DNA of 64,000 bases from a bacterium. Lineage in GTDB: Bacteria; Myxococcota; UBA727; JAUIJE01. The position numbers and the translations under genes are program-made. Each line of letters starts with the position of its first letter. The stretch's first letter is position 1. The notes under the pieces are model-generated. The model was not told where the DNA came from and did not search any database. It worked only from the letters and a program-made list of their open reading frames with translations. This document shows, piece after piece, positions 1 to 11,091 of the stretch. The stretch is from positions 1 through 64,000 of the forward strand of contig JAUIJE010000009.1 of the NCBI GenBank assembly GCA_030431455.1. The letters run 5' to 3'.

Positions 1-1
1 G

Positions 2-1063
2 ATCGCGCCGCCGCCGCCCCCGCCTCCCGGCGGGGGGGCCGCGCCCGCGGCCGCGGCGGCCGCCAACATCCCCCTCGAGCGCATCGACCACGAATGGACG
101 ACGACGCCGGGGGCGCCGCCGTCGAAGGCGGCCCTCGACCGCGCGGGCAAACCCTTGCCCGACGACCACTTCGCCTACCGCGAGGACAAACGCCCCATGG
201 CGTACCGCGGTGCCTGGACCATCGGCGATCCCGAGATTTCGCCCGGCGACTTGCCCGCCAATGAGCGGGGACGGCGGGTGGCCCAGAAGTTTTTGCCCGC
301 GGGGATGCGCAAGTGGGCGGTGGTGTTGTTCGTCGCCACCCTCGTCGGGGGAACGTTCCTCGGCGAGCTGTTGGTGCCGTTCGCGATGGACCTGCTCGGC
401 GGTGATGCCCAGACCGCGACGGTGTTGTTCCGATCCGTGCCCGCGGGGGCGACGGTCGAGGTCGACGGGAAGAAGCTCGACGGGGTGACGCCGTTGGCGG
501 TGGAGCTGCCGCTCGCCACGGGCAAACAAAAGGTCGTGTTCGAGAAGGACGGCGACTCGGTGGCCACCAAGTTCTCGCTCAAGGGCGGGCAGACATTCGC
601 CACCGTCGAGGCCACGCTCCTCGAGACCGGGGTGGTGAAGGTGACGACGGTGCCGAAGGGGGCCACCGTATTCCTCGACGGGGACGAGGTGGGCAAGGGC
701 CCGGTGACCTTGGACAAGGTGTCCTACGACGGCGTGCACGATCTCGAAGTGAAGGCCGACGGCTACGAGATGGAGAGCCGGGAAATCAAAGTCGATCGCC
801 CCCCCGAGTACGAGATGCGCGTGGTGCTCCAGAAGAAGGGCAAACGGGGCAAGGTGGTGATCCTGGCCAATCCCGCCGCGGAGGTGACCCTCGACGGAAA
901 AGTCATCGGTCAGACCCGGGACGCGCCCTACGAGGTCCCGCTCGGCGAGCACGATCTCGCGTTGGCGGTGCCCGGGTTGGGCGTCGAGGCGGACTACCGC
1001 ATTCGGGTCGTGGACGGCGAACCGGCGAAGTACTACTTTGACCTCACCGTAGGGGCGCAATGA
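2..1063 (+). CDS. PEGA-domain membrane protein, C-terminal fragment (probable Ser/Thr kinase tail)
   Basis: The reading frame is open at the left edge, so only the C-terminal part is visible. It shows a Pro/Ala-rich linker, one hydrophobic segment (MRKWAVVLFVATLVGG, about nt 305-390), then three PEGA-type beta repeats, each with a 'P-A/K-G-A-x-V-x-x-D-G' core (about nt 430-545, 630-770 and 850-1000). In Myxococcota this linker-TM-PEGA arrangement is the usual tail of Hanks-type Ser/Thr kinases; the kinase domain, if present, lies outside the window. The FHA/sigma54 activator starts about 40 bases downstream, which fits a kinase/phosphopeptide-reader pair. An internal TTG at 155 is not a convincing start because coding runs through it. 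It could also be a PEGA protein without a kinase domain. Confidence 0.75.
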   Translation: MAPPPPPPPGGGAAPAAAAAANIPLERIDHEWTTTPGAPPSKAALDRAGKPLPDDHFAYREDKRPMAYRGAWTIGDPEISPGDLPANERGRRVAQKFLPAGMRKWAVVLFVATLVGGTFLGELLVPFAMDLLGGDAQTATVLFRSVPAGATVEVDGKKLDGVTPLAVELPLATGKQKVVFEKDGDSVATKFSLKGGQTFATVEATLLETGVVKVTTVPKGATVFLDGDEVGKGPVTLDKVSYDGVHDLEVKADGYEMESREIKVDRPPEYEMRVVLQKKGKRGKVVILANPAAEVTLDGKVIGQTRDAPYEVPLGEHDLALAVPGLGVEADYRIRVVDGEPAKYYFDLTVGAQ

Positions 1064-1103
1064 CCGATTGTGTCCGGCCCCCCAAATGGAGGATTCTTCT
1101 CGC

Positions 1104-2555
<1,452 letters not shown>

Positions 2556-2570
2556 GCCCGCCGGGACCGG

Positions 2571-3419
2571 TCAGTCCCCCCCCGACGCCAACAGCCGCAG
2601 CAACGCGTCCTCGGTCTCGTGGTCCAGCCCGGCCACCGGCAACAACCGTGTGGACAGCGCCCGATACAATGCATGTGCATCGGGGCGGTGGGCCACCGCC
2701 CGCAGGTGCGCGTGCACGGTGTCGATGTCGCCGCGGGCCACCGCGCCAGTGAGGGCCTCGGCGGGGGGGCGCTGCTCGAGGTTGTCGGCCACGCTGCGCA
2801 GCAGGCGGGCCAGACCCCGGCGGGCGTCCCCTGCGCGCACGCCCACGTCGTCGAGCAGCTGCAGGGCCACGTCGAACAGCGCCACCGGATGATTGGCCGC
2901 TATGGTCGCCGCGGCGTGGTACCGCACGGCTTGGCCGGGGCGGAGGGTCCAGGGCAACAGACCCGCGGCCTGGGCCAAGGCCTCGAGCCGCGAGGCCAGG
3001 GCGAGGTCCACGGTCTCGATGCCCACCACCGTGCCCGACGGAATCGGACCGTGCCCGTCGAGGGAGGCCAAGGGATGAAACATCGCCAGGGCGCTCAGCC
3101 CCTCGAGGGGCTCGAGGGCGGCGAGGCCGCGTGAGCCGGCCAGGTGCACCACCGCGCGGGGGATCTCGGTGGTGGCGAGGGCCCGGGCGACGTCGGACAC
3201 GCTTCGGTCCGTCACCGCCAAGAACAGCACGTCGACGTCGCGCCAGGCTTGCGACCCAATGTCTGTGAAGATGTGCGCGCCGGGGTGGTCGGCAGCGGCC
3301 CGGCTGCGCGCAGGTTCGCCCCGGGCCCCCACCGCCACCACCTGGACCCCGGCCCGGGGCAGGGTGCGGGCGAGACTCGCGCCGGCCCGGCCGTAGCCGT
3401 AGACCGCGGCCCGCATCAT
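2571..3419 (-). CDS. Rossmann-fold / DUF2520 domain protein
   Basis: A 282-residue protein beginning with a nucleotide-binding Rossmann motif (GYGRAG, residues 8-13) of the NADP-reductase type, followed by the all-helical C-terminal half seen in DUF2520 proteins ('[19 protein letters not shown]'-like helix, '[13 protein letters not shown]'). The family resembles ketopantoate- or pyrroline-carboxylate-reductase folds, but its substrate is not established. Its ATG overlaps the stop of the upstream Clp ATPase gene in an ATGA, so the two are co-transcribed and probably translationally coupled. Two copies of the recurring CAATG motif (2667-2684 and 3256-3270) sit inside it. Confidence 0.8.
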   Translation of the reverse strand: MMRAAVYGYGRAGASLARTLPRAGVQVVAVGARGEPARSRAAADHPGAHIFTDIGSQAWRDVDVLFLAVTDRSVSDVARALATTEIPRAVVHLAGSRGLAALEPLEGLSALAMFHPLASLDGHGPIPSGTVVGIETVDLALASRLEALAQAAGLLPWTLRPGQAVRYHAAATIAANHPVALFDVALQLLDDVGVRAGDARRGLARLLRSVADNLEQRPPAEALTGAVARGDIDTVHAHLRAVAHRPDAHALYRALSTRLLPVAGLDHETEDALLRLLASGGD

Positions 3420-5971
3420 CCGATCACGGCTTTGATTTTTCCGTCGTTCACCGAGAGCCGGACCCGCTGTCCGTCTTTGACCTGCCCACGCAGAATCGCT
3501 TCCGACAGCGGGGTCTCGATCAGCCGCTGCACCGCCCGGCGCATCGGGCGCGCCCCGGTGGCGGCGTCGAACCCACCTTGTTCGACGACGTGGTCGAGCA
3601 GGGATTGGTCGTAGCGGGCCTCGATGCTGCGGTTGTCGGCCAGCACCTTCAACGACGCGTCCACCATGATGCGCGCGATCTTCACCAGCTCATCGTGCAC
3701 CAACGGGCGGAACACCGCCTTTTGTTCGATGCGCCCCCACAGCTCCGGCGCGAACGCGGCCCGGGCGCTCTCCCGGAATGCCTCTGCATCAAAACCGTCC
3801 CCTTTGCCGCCGCTGCCAAACCCCACCCGGGCCTTTTTCCGGGTGCTGTCGGTGCCGGCGTTGGAGGTGAGCACCACCACCGCGTGCTCGAAGGTGACGG
3901 TCCGGCCTTTGGCGTCGGTGAGCCGGCCCTCGTCGAGGATCTGCAACAGCAAGGGGAGCACGTCGGGGTGGGCCTTTTCGATCTCGTCGAGAAGCACCAC
4001 CGCGTGCGGGCGACGCCGGATCGCTTCGGTGAGCTGGCCCCCGTCATGGTGGCCGACGTACCCGGGGGGCGCCCCCACCAGCCGCGACACGGTGTGCCCC
4101 TCGCTGTACTCGCTCATGTCGAGGCGGAGGAGGGCGTCGGGGCTGCCGTAGAGGAAATCGGCCAAGGCCTTGGCCAGCTCGGTCTTGCCCACCCCGGAAG
4201 GCCCGAGGAACATGAAGCTGCCCATCGGCCTTCGATGCGAAAACCCCGCGTAGTTGCGGCGGATGGTGTCGGCCACGTCGGCGATGACCTCGGTGTGGCC
4301 GATGACGCGCTCGCCCAAGAACCGCTCCATGCTCAGGAACCGTTCGCGGTCCTCGAGGAGCAGGCGGTCGATGGGCACCTTGGCCACGTCGGCGCAGACC
4401 CGGGCCACGTCTTCGCGGCCGATGCGATCCAGGCCGTGGCGCTTGGCCCGGGACATGGTCAGATCGAGCAAGTCGATGGCCTTGCCGGGGAGCTTCTTGT
4501 CAAAAATGAAACGGGAGGCGAGCTCCACCGACGCAAACAATGCATCTTCATGGACGGCCACGCCGTGGTGCTCTTCGTAGAGCGGGGCTGCACCCTGGAG
4601 AATGGCCACGGTCTCTTTGTGGTCGGGCTCTTCGATGAGGATGCGCACAAACCGACGGTCGAGGGCCGGGTCCTGCTCGATGAACTTGCGGTACTCGTCG
4701 AGGGTGGTGGACCCGATGCACGGAAAGGCCCCCCGGGCGAGGGCGGCCTTGAGCTCGTTGGCGGCGTCTTGGGGGCTGTCTTGCGAGCCCCCGGCGCCCA
4801 TCAGGGTGTGAATCTCGTCGATGAAGATGATGACCCGGCCCTGCGCTCGCTCGACGTCTTTCTTGAGCCCCTGCATGCGTTCGGAGAAGGAGCCGCGCAA
4901 CGCGGTGCCGGCGGTGATGCGCCCCATGTCGAGCTCGATGATCACCTTGCCGTGGAGCGAGGCGACGTCGCGGTCGCCGCGCACGAGCTTGACCGCGAGG
5001 CCTTCGGCGATGGCCGACTTGCCCACCCCGGGGTCGCCCACCAGGCAGGGGTTGTTCGCCCGGCGTTTGCCGAGCACGTCGATGATCTGTTCGATTTCGC
5101 TGGCCCGGCCGATGGTGGGATCGAGCTGTCCATGGTCGGCGAGGGAAGACAGGTTGCGGCCCAGCGAGGTCAACCACGGGAACTTGGTGGGGTCGAGGTC
5201 GTAGGCGGTGGGCAGCAACGTCGGTGCCCGGGTCACGGGCTTGAACCGACGGGGCGAGACCGAGGCCCCGGTGGGCGGCTGCAGCAGCGACGGCAGCGCG
5301 CTCTCCAGCACCGACGGGTGGTGGTACGGGGTGTCGCTCTCGCCCTTTGGCGGGTGGTGGTCGTCGGCGGGGGCGAGCACCGAGACGTGCTCCTCGCGTT
5401 CGTCCAAGAGGTCGTCGCCCTCGAGCATGGTCTCTTTGGGCACCACCCAGTCGTCGGTGGGGTCGTGCAGCAAGGGCCGGCGGACCAGCGGGCGCACGCG
5501 TTCGAACGGGGCGTTTTTGGCCGCGCGGATGGGGTCGCGCAGCCGGCGGGGCAACACCCCGGTGAGGTAGCTGAGCACTTGGTTGCGGAACGCGGGCACG
5601 GGGCCCACACACGCGGCGAGCAGGTGGTGGGCGATGCACGACTTTTCACGCAAGAGCGCGACGAGCAGGTGCAGGGTGTTGATCTTGGTCGAGTCACACC
5701 GGAGCGCGGTCTCCTCGGCGGTGCGGAGCACGCTGCGCAGGGCGTTCTTGGGTTCTTCGGCGCCGGGGGCGAGGGCCGCGAGCAGGGCGTTCTCGTCGAT
5801 GTCGCGCTCCTTGAGCAAGACCTCGGCGGGATTCGGAACTGTGAACAGCGCGAGGACCACGTGGGTGGTGCTCACCGGTTGGGCCACCCCGTCGGCGATG
5901 GCCCCGGCCTCTTCGAGGGTACGAACGAGATCGGCGGCGGGTCCGAGGCGTTGGGCGCTCTTGAGCTCCAT
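3416..5971 (-). CDS. ClpA/ClpC-type AAA+ unfoldase (Clp ATP-binding subunit)
   Basis: An 851-residue two-ring Hsp100 protein that unfolds substrates, normally for ClpP. It has an N-terminal Clp_N helical region (1-150), a Pro-rich linker (about 190-260), NBD1 with Walker [10 protein letters not shown] (about 313), and NBD2 with Walker [10 protein letters not shown] (about 589) and Walker B '[16 protein letters not shown]'. A VGFG sequence near residue 714 lies where ClpC carries its ClpP-binding VGF loop, so ClpP partnership is plausible. There is no long middle coiled coil, which argues against ClpB. I chose the ATG at 5971 because AAGGAA lies 8 bases upstream; a TTG two codons earlier is less likely. 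It sits between a Cys-rich lipoprotein gene (13-bp gap) and the DUF2520 gene (4-base overlap). Confidence 0.9.
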   Translation of the reverse strand: MELKSAQRLGPAADLVRTLEEAGAIADGVAQPVSTTHVVLALFTVPNPAEVLLKERDIDENALLAALAPGAEEPKNALRSVLRTAEETALRCDSTKINTLHLLVALLREKSCIAHHLLAACVGPVPAFRNQVLSYLTGVLPRRLRDPIRAAKNAPFERVRPLVRRPLLHDPTDDWVVPKETMLEGDDLLDEREEHVSVLAPADDHHPPKGESDTPYHHPSVLESALPSLLQPPTGASVSPRRFKPVTRAPTLLPTAYDLDPTKFPWLTSLGRNLSSLADHGQLDPTIGRASEIEQIIDVLGKRRANNPCLVGDPGVGKSAIAEGLAVKLVRGDRDVASLHGKVIIELDMGRITAGTALRGSFSERMQGLKKDVERAQGRVIIFIDEIHTLMGAGGSQDSPQDAANELKAALARGAFPCIGSTTLDEYRKFIEQDPALDRRFVRILIEEPDHKETVAILQGAAPLYEEHHGVAVHEDALFASVELASRFIFDKKLPGKAIDLLDLTMSRAKRHGLDRIGREDVARVCADVAKVPIDRLLLEDRERFLSMERFLGERVIGHTEVIADVADTIRRNYAGFSHRRPMGSFMFLGPSGVGKTELAKALADFLYGSPDALLRLDMSEYSEGHTVSRLVGAPPGYVGHHDGGQLTEAIRRRPHAVVLLDEIEKAHPDVLPLLLQILDEGRLTDAKGRTVTFEHAVVVLTSNAGTDSTRKKARVGFGSGGKGDGFDAEAFRESARAAFAPELWGRIEQKAVFRPLVHDELVKIARIMVDASLKVLADNRSIEARYDQSLLDHVVEQGGFDAATGARPMRRAVQRLIETPLSEAILRGQVKDGQRVRLSVNDGKIKAVIG

Positions 5972-5983
5972 GCGCAATGTTCC

Positions 5984-6532
5984 TTAATTGACGCACGCCC
6001 CGCGAAGGGGGCCCGCGTCGATGATGCGGGTGCAATCGCCCTCACCGGGAGGGCACTCGTCGGGGCTGCCGCCGTCGGAGGGCAGGGTGCAGGTGAAGCG
6101 ACAACGGCCGTCGCTCAGGCCGGCGTCGGGGGTGCGCTCATAGATGCAGGCGAGGTCGTCGTCGCAGCGGCAGCCTTCGCAGTCGCAGCGCTCCCCCACG
6201 AGGTTGGCGGGGAGACACACCGACACCCCGGTGGCGGCGATGGTCGAACACCGGCTGCGTTCGCCGCAGACATCGTCGGGGTCGAAGGCGTCGCACTCCA
6301 GCCGGCAGAACAGCGCGGCGTTGGCCCCGGACCCTTGCTGGATGCACGAGAGGGTGTCGTCGTCGCAGCGACCGCCGTTGCAGGGCTCGTCGCGGCCCCC
6401 CACCGGCCCGGCGTCGGGGGCCCCCCTTGGGCCGCCGTCGAGGAAGGGGATCGGGGTCTCCGCTTCGGAACACGTGATCAGCGCCAGCGCACCGCACGCA
6501 CACAACGAGAGGAAAAGCAGCTGACGGCCCAT
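5984..6532 (-). CDS. Cys-rich secreted lipoprotein, unknown function
   Basis: A 182-residue protein with a hydrophobic leader (residues 4-20) ending in LITC, a weak lipobox in which Thr replaces the usual small residue before Cys. The mature part has about 18 cysteines in short CxC and CxxC spacings with acidic stretches, suggesting a disulfide-bonded extracytoplasmic module; I see no catalytic motif. Such Cys/Asp-rich lipoproteins are common in Myxococcota. The stop codon lies 12 bases before the Clp ATPase start and overlaps its ribosome-binding region, so the genes form one transcript although their products act in different compartments. Confidence 0.7.
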   Translation of the reverse strand: MGRQLLFLSLCACGALALITCSEAETPIPFLDGGPRGAPDAGPVGGRDEPCNGGRCDDDTLSCIQQGSGANAALFCRLECDAFDPDDVCGERSRCSTIAATGVSVCLPANLVGERCDCEGCRCDDDLACIYERTPDAGLSDGRCRFTCTLPSDGGSPDECPPGEGDCTRIIDAGPLRGACVN

Positions 6533-6572
6533 GCGCGGCGACTGTAACTGCTTTTGATCGCAAAGAAAACCA

Positions 6573-7181
6573 TCAGCCGGGGGCGTACAATCCCCGCGCC
6601 GTGATCAGGCGCTCGACCGCCCGGGCCAGCACCCGGGGCGGCGGGCGCCCTGCCGCGCACGCCGCGCGCACCGCGGTGCTCGAGACCTCCGGACAGGTGA
6701 CGTCGACGTCGACACGTTCGGGGTGGGGGTAGCCGGGCCGGGGCACGACGAACAGCCTGGCCAGGCGTTGCAGCTCGTCTGGCTCGCGCCAGCGGTCGAG
6801 CTCGTCGAGAATGTCGCTGCCCACGATCCACACCGGCTGGGCGGACGGGGCCTGGGCGAGCAGCGCACGCACGGTCTGCACGGTGTAGGAGGGCGCGGGC
6901 AAATGGCGCTCCACGTCGAGGACGTGCACGCGGTCGCCCACCGGGGAGAAGGTCAGCCGGCACATCTCGAGCCGGTCCTCGAAGGGGGCGAGGTCCTTGC
7001 CAAACGCGTGGTCAAAGGTTGGCACCACCCAAAGCTGGTCGAGCTCGAGCCGGCCCCACGCGATGTCCACGAGCATGAGGTGCCCGAGATGCGGCGGGTT
7101 GAAGCTGCCCCCGAGCAGGCCCACCCGCGCCCCCTCGGGCAGCGGGGGGAACCGCGCCCCCGTCGTCGACGGAACGGTCAT
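6573..7181 (-). CDS. nadD: nicotinate-nucleotide adenylyltransferase
   Basis: NadD adenylates nicotinate mononucleotide to deamido-NAD in cytoplasmic NAD synthesis. The 202-residue protein has the nucleotidylyltransferase signature GGSFNPPHLGH (residues 24-34), a family-typical 'WVVPTFDHAFGK' substrate loop, 'WIVGSDILDELDRWREPDEL' in the core, and the C-terminal SSTAVR motif. Length is normal. The ATG at 7181 overlaps the stop of the upstream unknown gene in an ATGA, so the two are translationally coupled. The usual partners rsfS and proA are not adjacent on the visible side. Confidence 0.95.
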   Translation of the reverse strand: MTVPSTTGARFPPLPEGARVGLLGGSFNPPHLGHLMLVDIAWGRLELDQLWVVPTFDHAFGKDLAPFEDRLEMCRLTFSPVGDRVHVLDVERHLPAPSYTVQTVRALLAQAPSAQPVWIVGSDILDELDRWREPDELQRLARLFVVPRPGYPHPERVDVDVTCPEVSSTAVRAACAAGRPPPRVLARAVERLITARGLYAPG

Positions 7182-7765
7182 CGCACCACCATGCGCGAGG
7201 TGGATTTCCGGCGACCGATGGTGCGCTCGTCGAGGACCTTGCCCGCGGGGTCCACCACCAGCGCGCGCGCCCCTTGGCGGGCCAGGGTCAGCCGCAGCAG
7301 GCTGCCGTCGGTGTCGACCTCACCCGGACAGAGCACCGGGCGGTCCCGCACGTCGTCGAGCCGCGGGGTCTGGCCGCCGACCACCCACAGGTCGGCGTTG
7401 TGCAGGTCCGCTTCCTCGTCGGGGAGCGCGGCGGTCGACGCGGCGAACATCACCAACCGCGACCCCCAGAATTCCACCGCTTGGTCCGGGCCGCCGGGTT
7501 GGGCCAGCCCCGGTCCCACCGCCACCGTCTGTTCGAGGTACGCAGGCACACTGGGCAATGGGGGTGGCGCTCCCTCGACGTTGTCGCGCAGATGGGCTTC
7601 GACCCGATCGAGGTACGCTTGCTGTTGTTCCTTGGTCGGCCCTTGGGCGATGCGGTTCGCGGCGTCGATGGCCGCGCCGAACAGGTAGAGCTTGTCGAAC
7701 GTGAACGCCGCGCACACCGCGTGCAGGTCGAGGGGAGCCCGGGCGCCGAGGACGAGCAGTTCCAC
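7178..7765 (-). CDS. hypothetical protein coupled to nadD
   Basis: A 195-residue soluble protein that I do not recognise. It has a helical middle ('GPTKEQQQAYLDRVEAHLRD') and a C-terminal part ending in a basic 'GRRKSTSRMVVR'. There is no signal peptide, transmembrane segment or known motif. The start is a GTG at 7765 without a strong ribosome-binding site, so the true start could differ. The 4-base overlap with nadD suggests a shared transcript, but that does not prove a role in NAD synthesis. The NamZ gene ends 48 bp upstream on the same strand, so this may be the middle gene of a three-gene unit. Confidence 0.65.
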   Translation of the reverse strand: MELLVLGARAPLDLHAVCAAFTFDKLYLFGAAIDAANRIAQGPTKEQQQAYLDRVEAHLRDNVEGAPPPLPSVPAYLEQTVAVGPGLAQPGGPDQAVEFWGSRLVMFAASTAALPDEEADLHNADLWVVGGQTPRLDDVRDRPVLCPGEVDTDGSLLRLTLARQGARALVVDPAGKVLDERTIGRRKSTSRMVVR

Positions 7766-7813
7766 GACGGCAGTCTGGCCTGTTCGTTCCTGGCGGACAA
7801 CCGGGCAGGGGGC

Positions 7814-9010
7814 TCAGTCGGGATACCCGGTGTGCAGGAACTTGGCCCGGCGGGGTTGGTCTTGTTGGAAGTCCGCGTCGAACAGCGCCATCACGTCGTC
7901 GACCGAGCCGCCTTGATCGAGGACCTTGCGCGGTTCGGCGTCGCCAAACAGCAAGTCCACGGCGAGGCGGTCGCTGACATACTCGTAGGGTTTTCGCCGC
8001 CAATCGAACCCCTCGAAGGTGCGGGCCGCGTGCAACACCGCCACCCCGGCGCGGAGCGAGTGGAACGCGTGGGGGTCGGTGACGTGCATCTGCAGGCCGC
8101 CACACCTGGTCATCGCGTGTTTTTGGAAGGTGGGGCGGAACGCGCAGGGCCGGAAGGCGACGCCGGGGCCGGCGTGGGCCGCGACCTTGTCCACAAAGGC
8201 GTGGGCGTCGTCGATGTAGGGGGCGCCGACGAGCTCGAAGGGTTTGGTGGTGCCCCGGCCCTCGGAGAGGTTGGTGCCCTCGTACAGGCAACCCCCGGGG
8301 TAGACGAGGGCGGTGTCGTAGGTGGGCATGTTCGGCGAGGGGAGCACAAAGGGCAGCCCTGTTTCGGGGAACAGCATCGAGCGACGGTAGCCATCCATCC
8401 ACACGACCTCGAGGTCGACCGCCCCCGACCCAATGTCTTTGTCCAACTCGACGAAGAGGTGGGCGAGCTCCCCCATGGTCAGGCCGGTGCGGTTGAGGAT
8501 CGGGTATTCCCCGACGAAAGACCGCCACTTCTCGCCCACCCAGTTGCCCTCACAGAGATGGGCCCCAATGGGGTTGGGCCGGTCGAGGACCAGGACCTTG
8601 GTGGACGTGCCCTTGGCCGCGCGCAGCGCGAAGGCGATGGTGTACGCGTAGGTGTAGTACCGCGCCCCGATGTCCTGCAGGTCGCACACCAGCACGTCGA
8701 CGTCGCGCAGCTGGTCCGGCTTCATGAACAGGCTGTCGCGGGTGGTGCCGTACAGGCTGACCACATCGATCCCCGTGCGCGGGTCCCGATGTCCCTGCAC
8801 GTGGTCCATGTCCTGGAGGTCGCCGATGATGCCGTGCTCGGGGCCGAACAGCCGGACGAGGTTGACCTTGTGTTCGAGACACCGGTCGAGGAGGTGCACC
8901 ACGTCCTTGTCCACCGACGCGGGGTTGCCGAGCAGGGCCACGCGTTTGCCCTGCAGCGGCGCCATCCCGCTGTCCACCAATCGGTCCAGACCCGTCTTCA
9001 CCGCGGCCAT
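7814..9010 (-). CDS. NamZ-like exo-beta-N-acetylmuramidase (DUF1343 family)
   Basis: A 398-residue member of the DUF1343 family, whose characterised member NamZ removes terminal N-acetylmuramic acid from peptidoglycan fragments. Family stretches visible are 'VALLGNPASVD', 'LFGPEHGIIG', 'VSLYG', 'VLVCDLQDIGARYYTYAYT', 'VLDRPNPIG' and 'PSPNMPT'. The ATG at 9010 follows a near-perfect ribosome-binding site (AAAGGAGGTG), which settles the start although the frame is open much further upstream. I see no signal peptide, so it probably acts in the cytoplasm on recycled muropeptides unless export is non-classical. An LD-carboxypeptidase and a beta-lactamase-fold hydrolase lie at 33.9-35.8 kb. Confidence 0.85.
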   Translation of the reverse strand: MAAVKTGLDRLVDSGMAPLQGKRVALLGNPASVDKDVVHLLDRCLEHKVNLVRLFGPEHGIIGDLQDMDHVQGHRDPRTGIDVVSLYGTTRDSLFMKPDQLRDVDVLVCDLQDIGARYYTYAYTIAFALRAAKGTSTKVLVLDRPNPIGAHLCEGNWVGEKWRSFVGEYPILNRTGLTMGELAHLFVELDKDIGSGAVDLEVVWMDGYRRSMLFPETGLPFVLPSPNMPTYDTALVYPGGCLYEGTNLSEGRGTTKPFELVGAPYIDDAHAFVDKVAAHAGPGVAFRPCAFRPTFQKHAMTRCGGLQMHVTDPHAFHSLRAGVAVLHAARTFEGFDWRRKPYEYVSDRLAVDLLFGDAEPRKVLDQGGSVDDVMALFDADFQQDQPRRAKFLHTGYPD

Positions 9011-9058
9011 CACACCTCCTTTGGCCATCGCCCGCATCCGCGCTAACCGTGCGCGTGC

Positions 9059-9778
9059 ATGCATGAACCGGGAGCGTTCCACGTTTATGCCTGGCCGGGC
9101 AAAACCACGCTGCGGCCTGACGCGGCGTTGCGCCCCGTCCTCGTGGGCGAGCCGGCCCCGTCCCCGGCGTCCGCGTCCCCTGCACAAGGGGTGCCCCTGT
9201 TCGACCACCCGGGGGCGCGCGGAGCGGACACCGCCGACGAGCGCCCGGTGGGGCCCACCGCGTTCGACACCGGCGTGCACGGGCGCGTGACCCGCGCCGC
9301 GACCGCGGCGGAGTGGGACGCGTGGCGCGACGAGGTCGTGACCCGGCGCCCGCCGGCGGGGCCGGTGGGCATCAACCTCGCGCACCGGTCTCTGTTTGCC
9401 GCGGCGGTGTCCCCGCGCACGGGGACGCCCGCGACCCGCGCGCGGGTTTTGGCCCTGGTGGCGAAGGTGTGCGAGGTTGCGCCCCACCCTGTGTTTGTCC
9501 TGCTCGATGCCCACCAGCTGTCCCCCTTTGGTCTCGACCCCACGGCCGGGCTCGTGCTCGTCGAAGACCTTTTCGCTCGTGGCGTTCAGGCGGTGTACGC
9601 GGGGGTCGAGCCGTTTGGGTTCGCCCCCCTCGGACCCGACGCGGCGCTCGCCGCCGCAATGAGATTGCAGGACCGCGCGGGCCGGGCCCTGGGGGTGCAG
9701 GTGCCCGGCGCCGGTCCGGCCCACGTCGACGCGGCCCGGGCCGCGGGGTTTGTCGGCCTCGTGGGGGGCCAACCGTGA
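9059..9778 (+). CDS. hypothetical protein
   Basis: A 239-residue Ala/Pro-rich protein that I cannot assign. The first 70 residues look disordered; the rest alternates predicted strands and helices ('GPVGINLAH', 'HPVFVLLDAHQLSP', 'AVYAGVEPFGF', 'GRALGVQVPGAGPAHVDAARAAGFVGLVGG'), reminiscent of a (beta/alpha)8-type repeat, but this is only an impression. It is divergent from the NamZ gene with a 48-bp gap. The start at 9059 is the first in-frame ATG but lacks a clear ribosome-binding site. Its stop overlaps the GTG of the next gene (GTGA), indicating coupling. Confidence 0.55.
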   Translation: MHEPGAFHVYAWPGKTTLRPDAALRPVLVGEPAPSPASASPAQGVPLFDHPGARGADTADERPVGPTAFDTGVHGRVTRAATAAEWDAWRDEVVTRRPPAGPVGINLAHRSLFAAAVSPRTGTPATRARVLALVAKVCEVAPHPVFVLLDAHQLSPFGLDPTAGLVLVEDLFARGVQAVYAGVEPFGFAPLGPDAALAAAMRLQDRAGRALGVQVPGAGPAHVDAARAAGFVGLVGGQP

Positions 9779-11088
9779 CCCGGCGCGCCGGCGCGTGGCT
9801 GGTGCTCTTTGGGGCGATGGCCGGGTGCCAAAGCGCGCCCGCCCCGGTGCCCCCGCCGGCGGCCCCGGCCCCGGGCCCATCCGTGCCCGCGGCCCCGGTT
9901 CTGCCCGCGCCCGCTCCCAGCGCCCAGTTCGACCCGGCGCCGCTGCTGCGGGTCCGGTCCGAGCGGGAGCGCAATGCATATGCATGCTGGATGCGCCTGG
10001 GGTGCGAACGCCCCCCACGCCTGCTCGGTCCCGAGGACCAAGCCGCGGCCATGGCCCCGGACCAGGTCGGGGCCGGGCTGAACAGCCCCTACGGGCCCGC
10101 CCTCGCTGAGATTCTGCTCGACGAGGCCATGCTCGATGTGGGGCCGGCCCCGCCGGCTTCGTTCACCATCGACGACGCGCCCTTCGCCCGGGCCGACCTG
10201 CCCCGGCTTTTGGCCCGCGCCGACGATCCGCGGCGGTGGCTGCGGGCGGCGGCGCAGGCCGGGGCGGGGGATGCCCACCGCCAGGCGCTGGCCGCGCGGC
10301 TCCAGAATCGTGCAAAGGCATTGGGGGTGGCGCTGCCTCGGCTGTGGGCCGCGCGGGGGGGCAGCGACGCGGCCACCGTCGACGGTTGGGCGGCGGCGGT
10401 GTTGTCCGGCCCGTTGCCGCCGTCGTCGTGGACGGGGCTTTTGGCCGCGCCCGGTTTTGTCTCGCCGGCGGCCCCCGCGTTCGTCGACGTGCGGGGCGAC
10501 GGCAGCAGTCGCCTGGCCCAAGGCGCGCCCCCGGGCTGTTTTGTCATCGACCCCGCGAGCCAGGTCATTGTGCTCGGCGGCAGCGGGGCCGACCCCCGCG
10601 TGGTGTGGCAGCGCCACCGGGCCGCGGGGTGTGGCAGCGCGGCCAGCCGCAGCCGGGCCGAGGAGAGCTGGGTGGTGCGCGCGGTGGCGGAGTTGTCGTC
10701 GGTGGGCGCGCCCCGCGTCACCGCCGCCGAGGGGTTCGATGAGTTGATGTGGCGGTTGCGGCGCGCCGCGGTCGGGGTGCGGTTGTTGTTCGCCGGCACC
10801 GCCTCCCCCAGCCGCGACGCGGACGTTGTGGTGGCCGACGCGCTGGGGGTGCACGACGACGCCATCGGTCTGTCCCAGCTCGTGCCGGTGGACGCCCGGG
10901 GGGCGGTGGTGGACGAGTTCGTGGCGTTGTTGTTGGCCACGTCACTGCACGCCGCGTGGCTCGATGCCACCGTGCAAAGCCCCGCGTTTCTCGACGAGCA
11001 CGTGCGGGCGCTCAGCCAGGCGGGCCTGGCCGCGTCCGCGGACCGGGCCGCCCGAGGTTTGGCATCGTGGTGGGCGCGGCGCGGCTGA
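9775..11088 (+). CDS. hypothetical lipoprotein
   Basis: A 437-residue protein starting at a GTG that overlaps the preceding stop. The leader MTRRAGAWLVLFGAMAGC ends in a good lipobox (MAGC), followed by a Pro/Ala linker of about 35 residues, which is why I prefer this start to earlier ones in the open frame. The mature part is Ala-rich and mostly helical, with a middle segment rich in strands ('APAFVDVRGDG', 'CFVIDPASQVIVLGG'). No known domain or catalytic motif is apparent. It is probably anchored in the outer membrane. Two copies of the recurring AT-rich motif (9972-9987 and 10311-10323) lie in it. Confidence 0.6.
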   Translation: MTRRAGAWLVLFGAMAGCQSAPAPVPPPAAPAPGPSVPAAPVLPAPAPSAQFDPAPLLRVRSERERNAYACWMRLGCERPPRLLGPEDQAAAMAPDQVGAGLNSPYGPALAEILLDEAMLDVGPAPPASFTIDDAPFARADLPRLLARADDPRRWLRAAAQAGAGDAHRQALAARLQNRAKALGVALPRLWAARGGSDAATVDGWAAAVLSGPLPPSSWTGLLAAPGFVSPAAPAFVDVRGDGSSRLAQGAPPGCFVIDPASQVIVLGGSGADPRVVWQRHRAAGCGSAASRSRAEESWVVRAVAELSSVGAPRVTAAEGFDELMWRLRRAAVGVRLLFAGTASPSRDADVVVADALGVHDDAIGLSQLVPVDARGAVVDEFVALLLATSLHAAWLDATVQSPAFLDEHVRALSQAGLAASADRAARGLASWWARRG

Positions 11089-11091
11089 GCG

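Noticed and set aside
3416-5971. ClpV of a type VI secretion system
   Set aside because: No type VI genes are nearby and the protein keeps a ClpC-like VGF loop.
3578-6547. A 989-codon plus-strand frame
   Set aside because: Antisense to the Clp ATPase and Cys-rich lipoprotein genes, with no recognisable domain.
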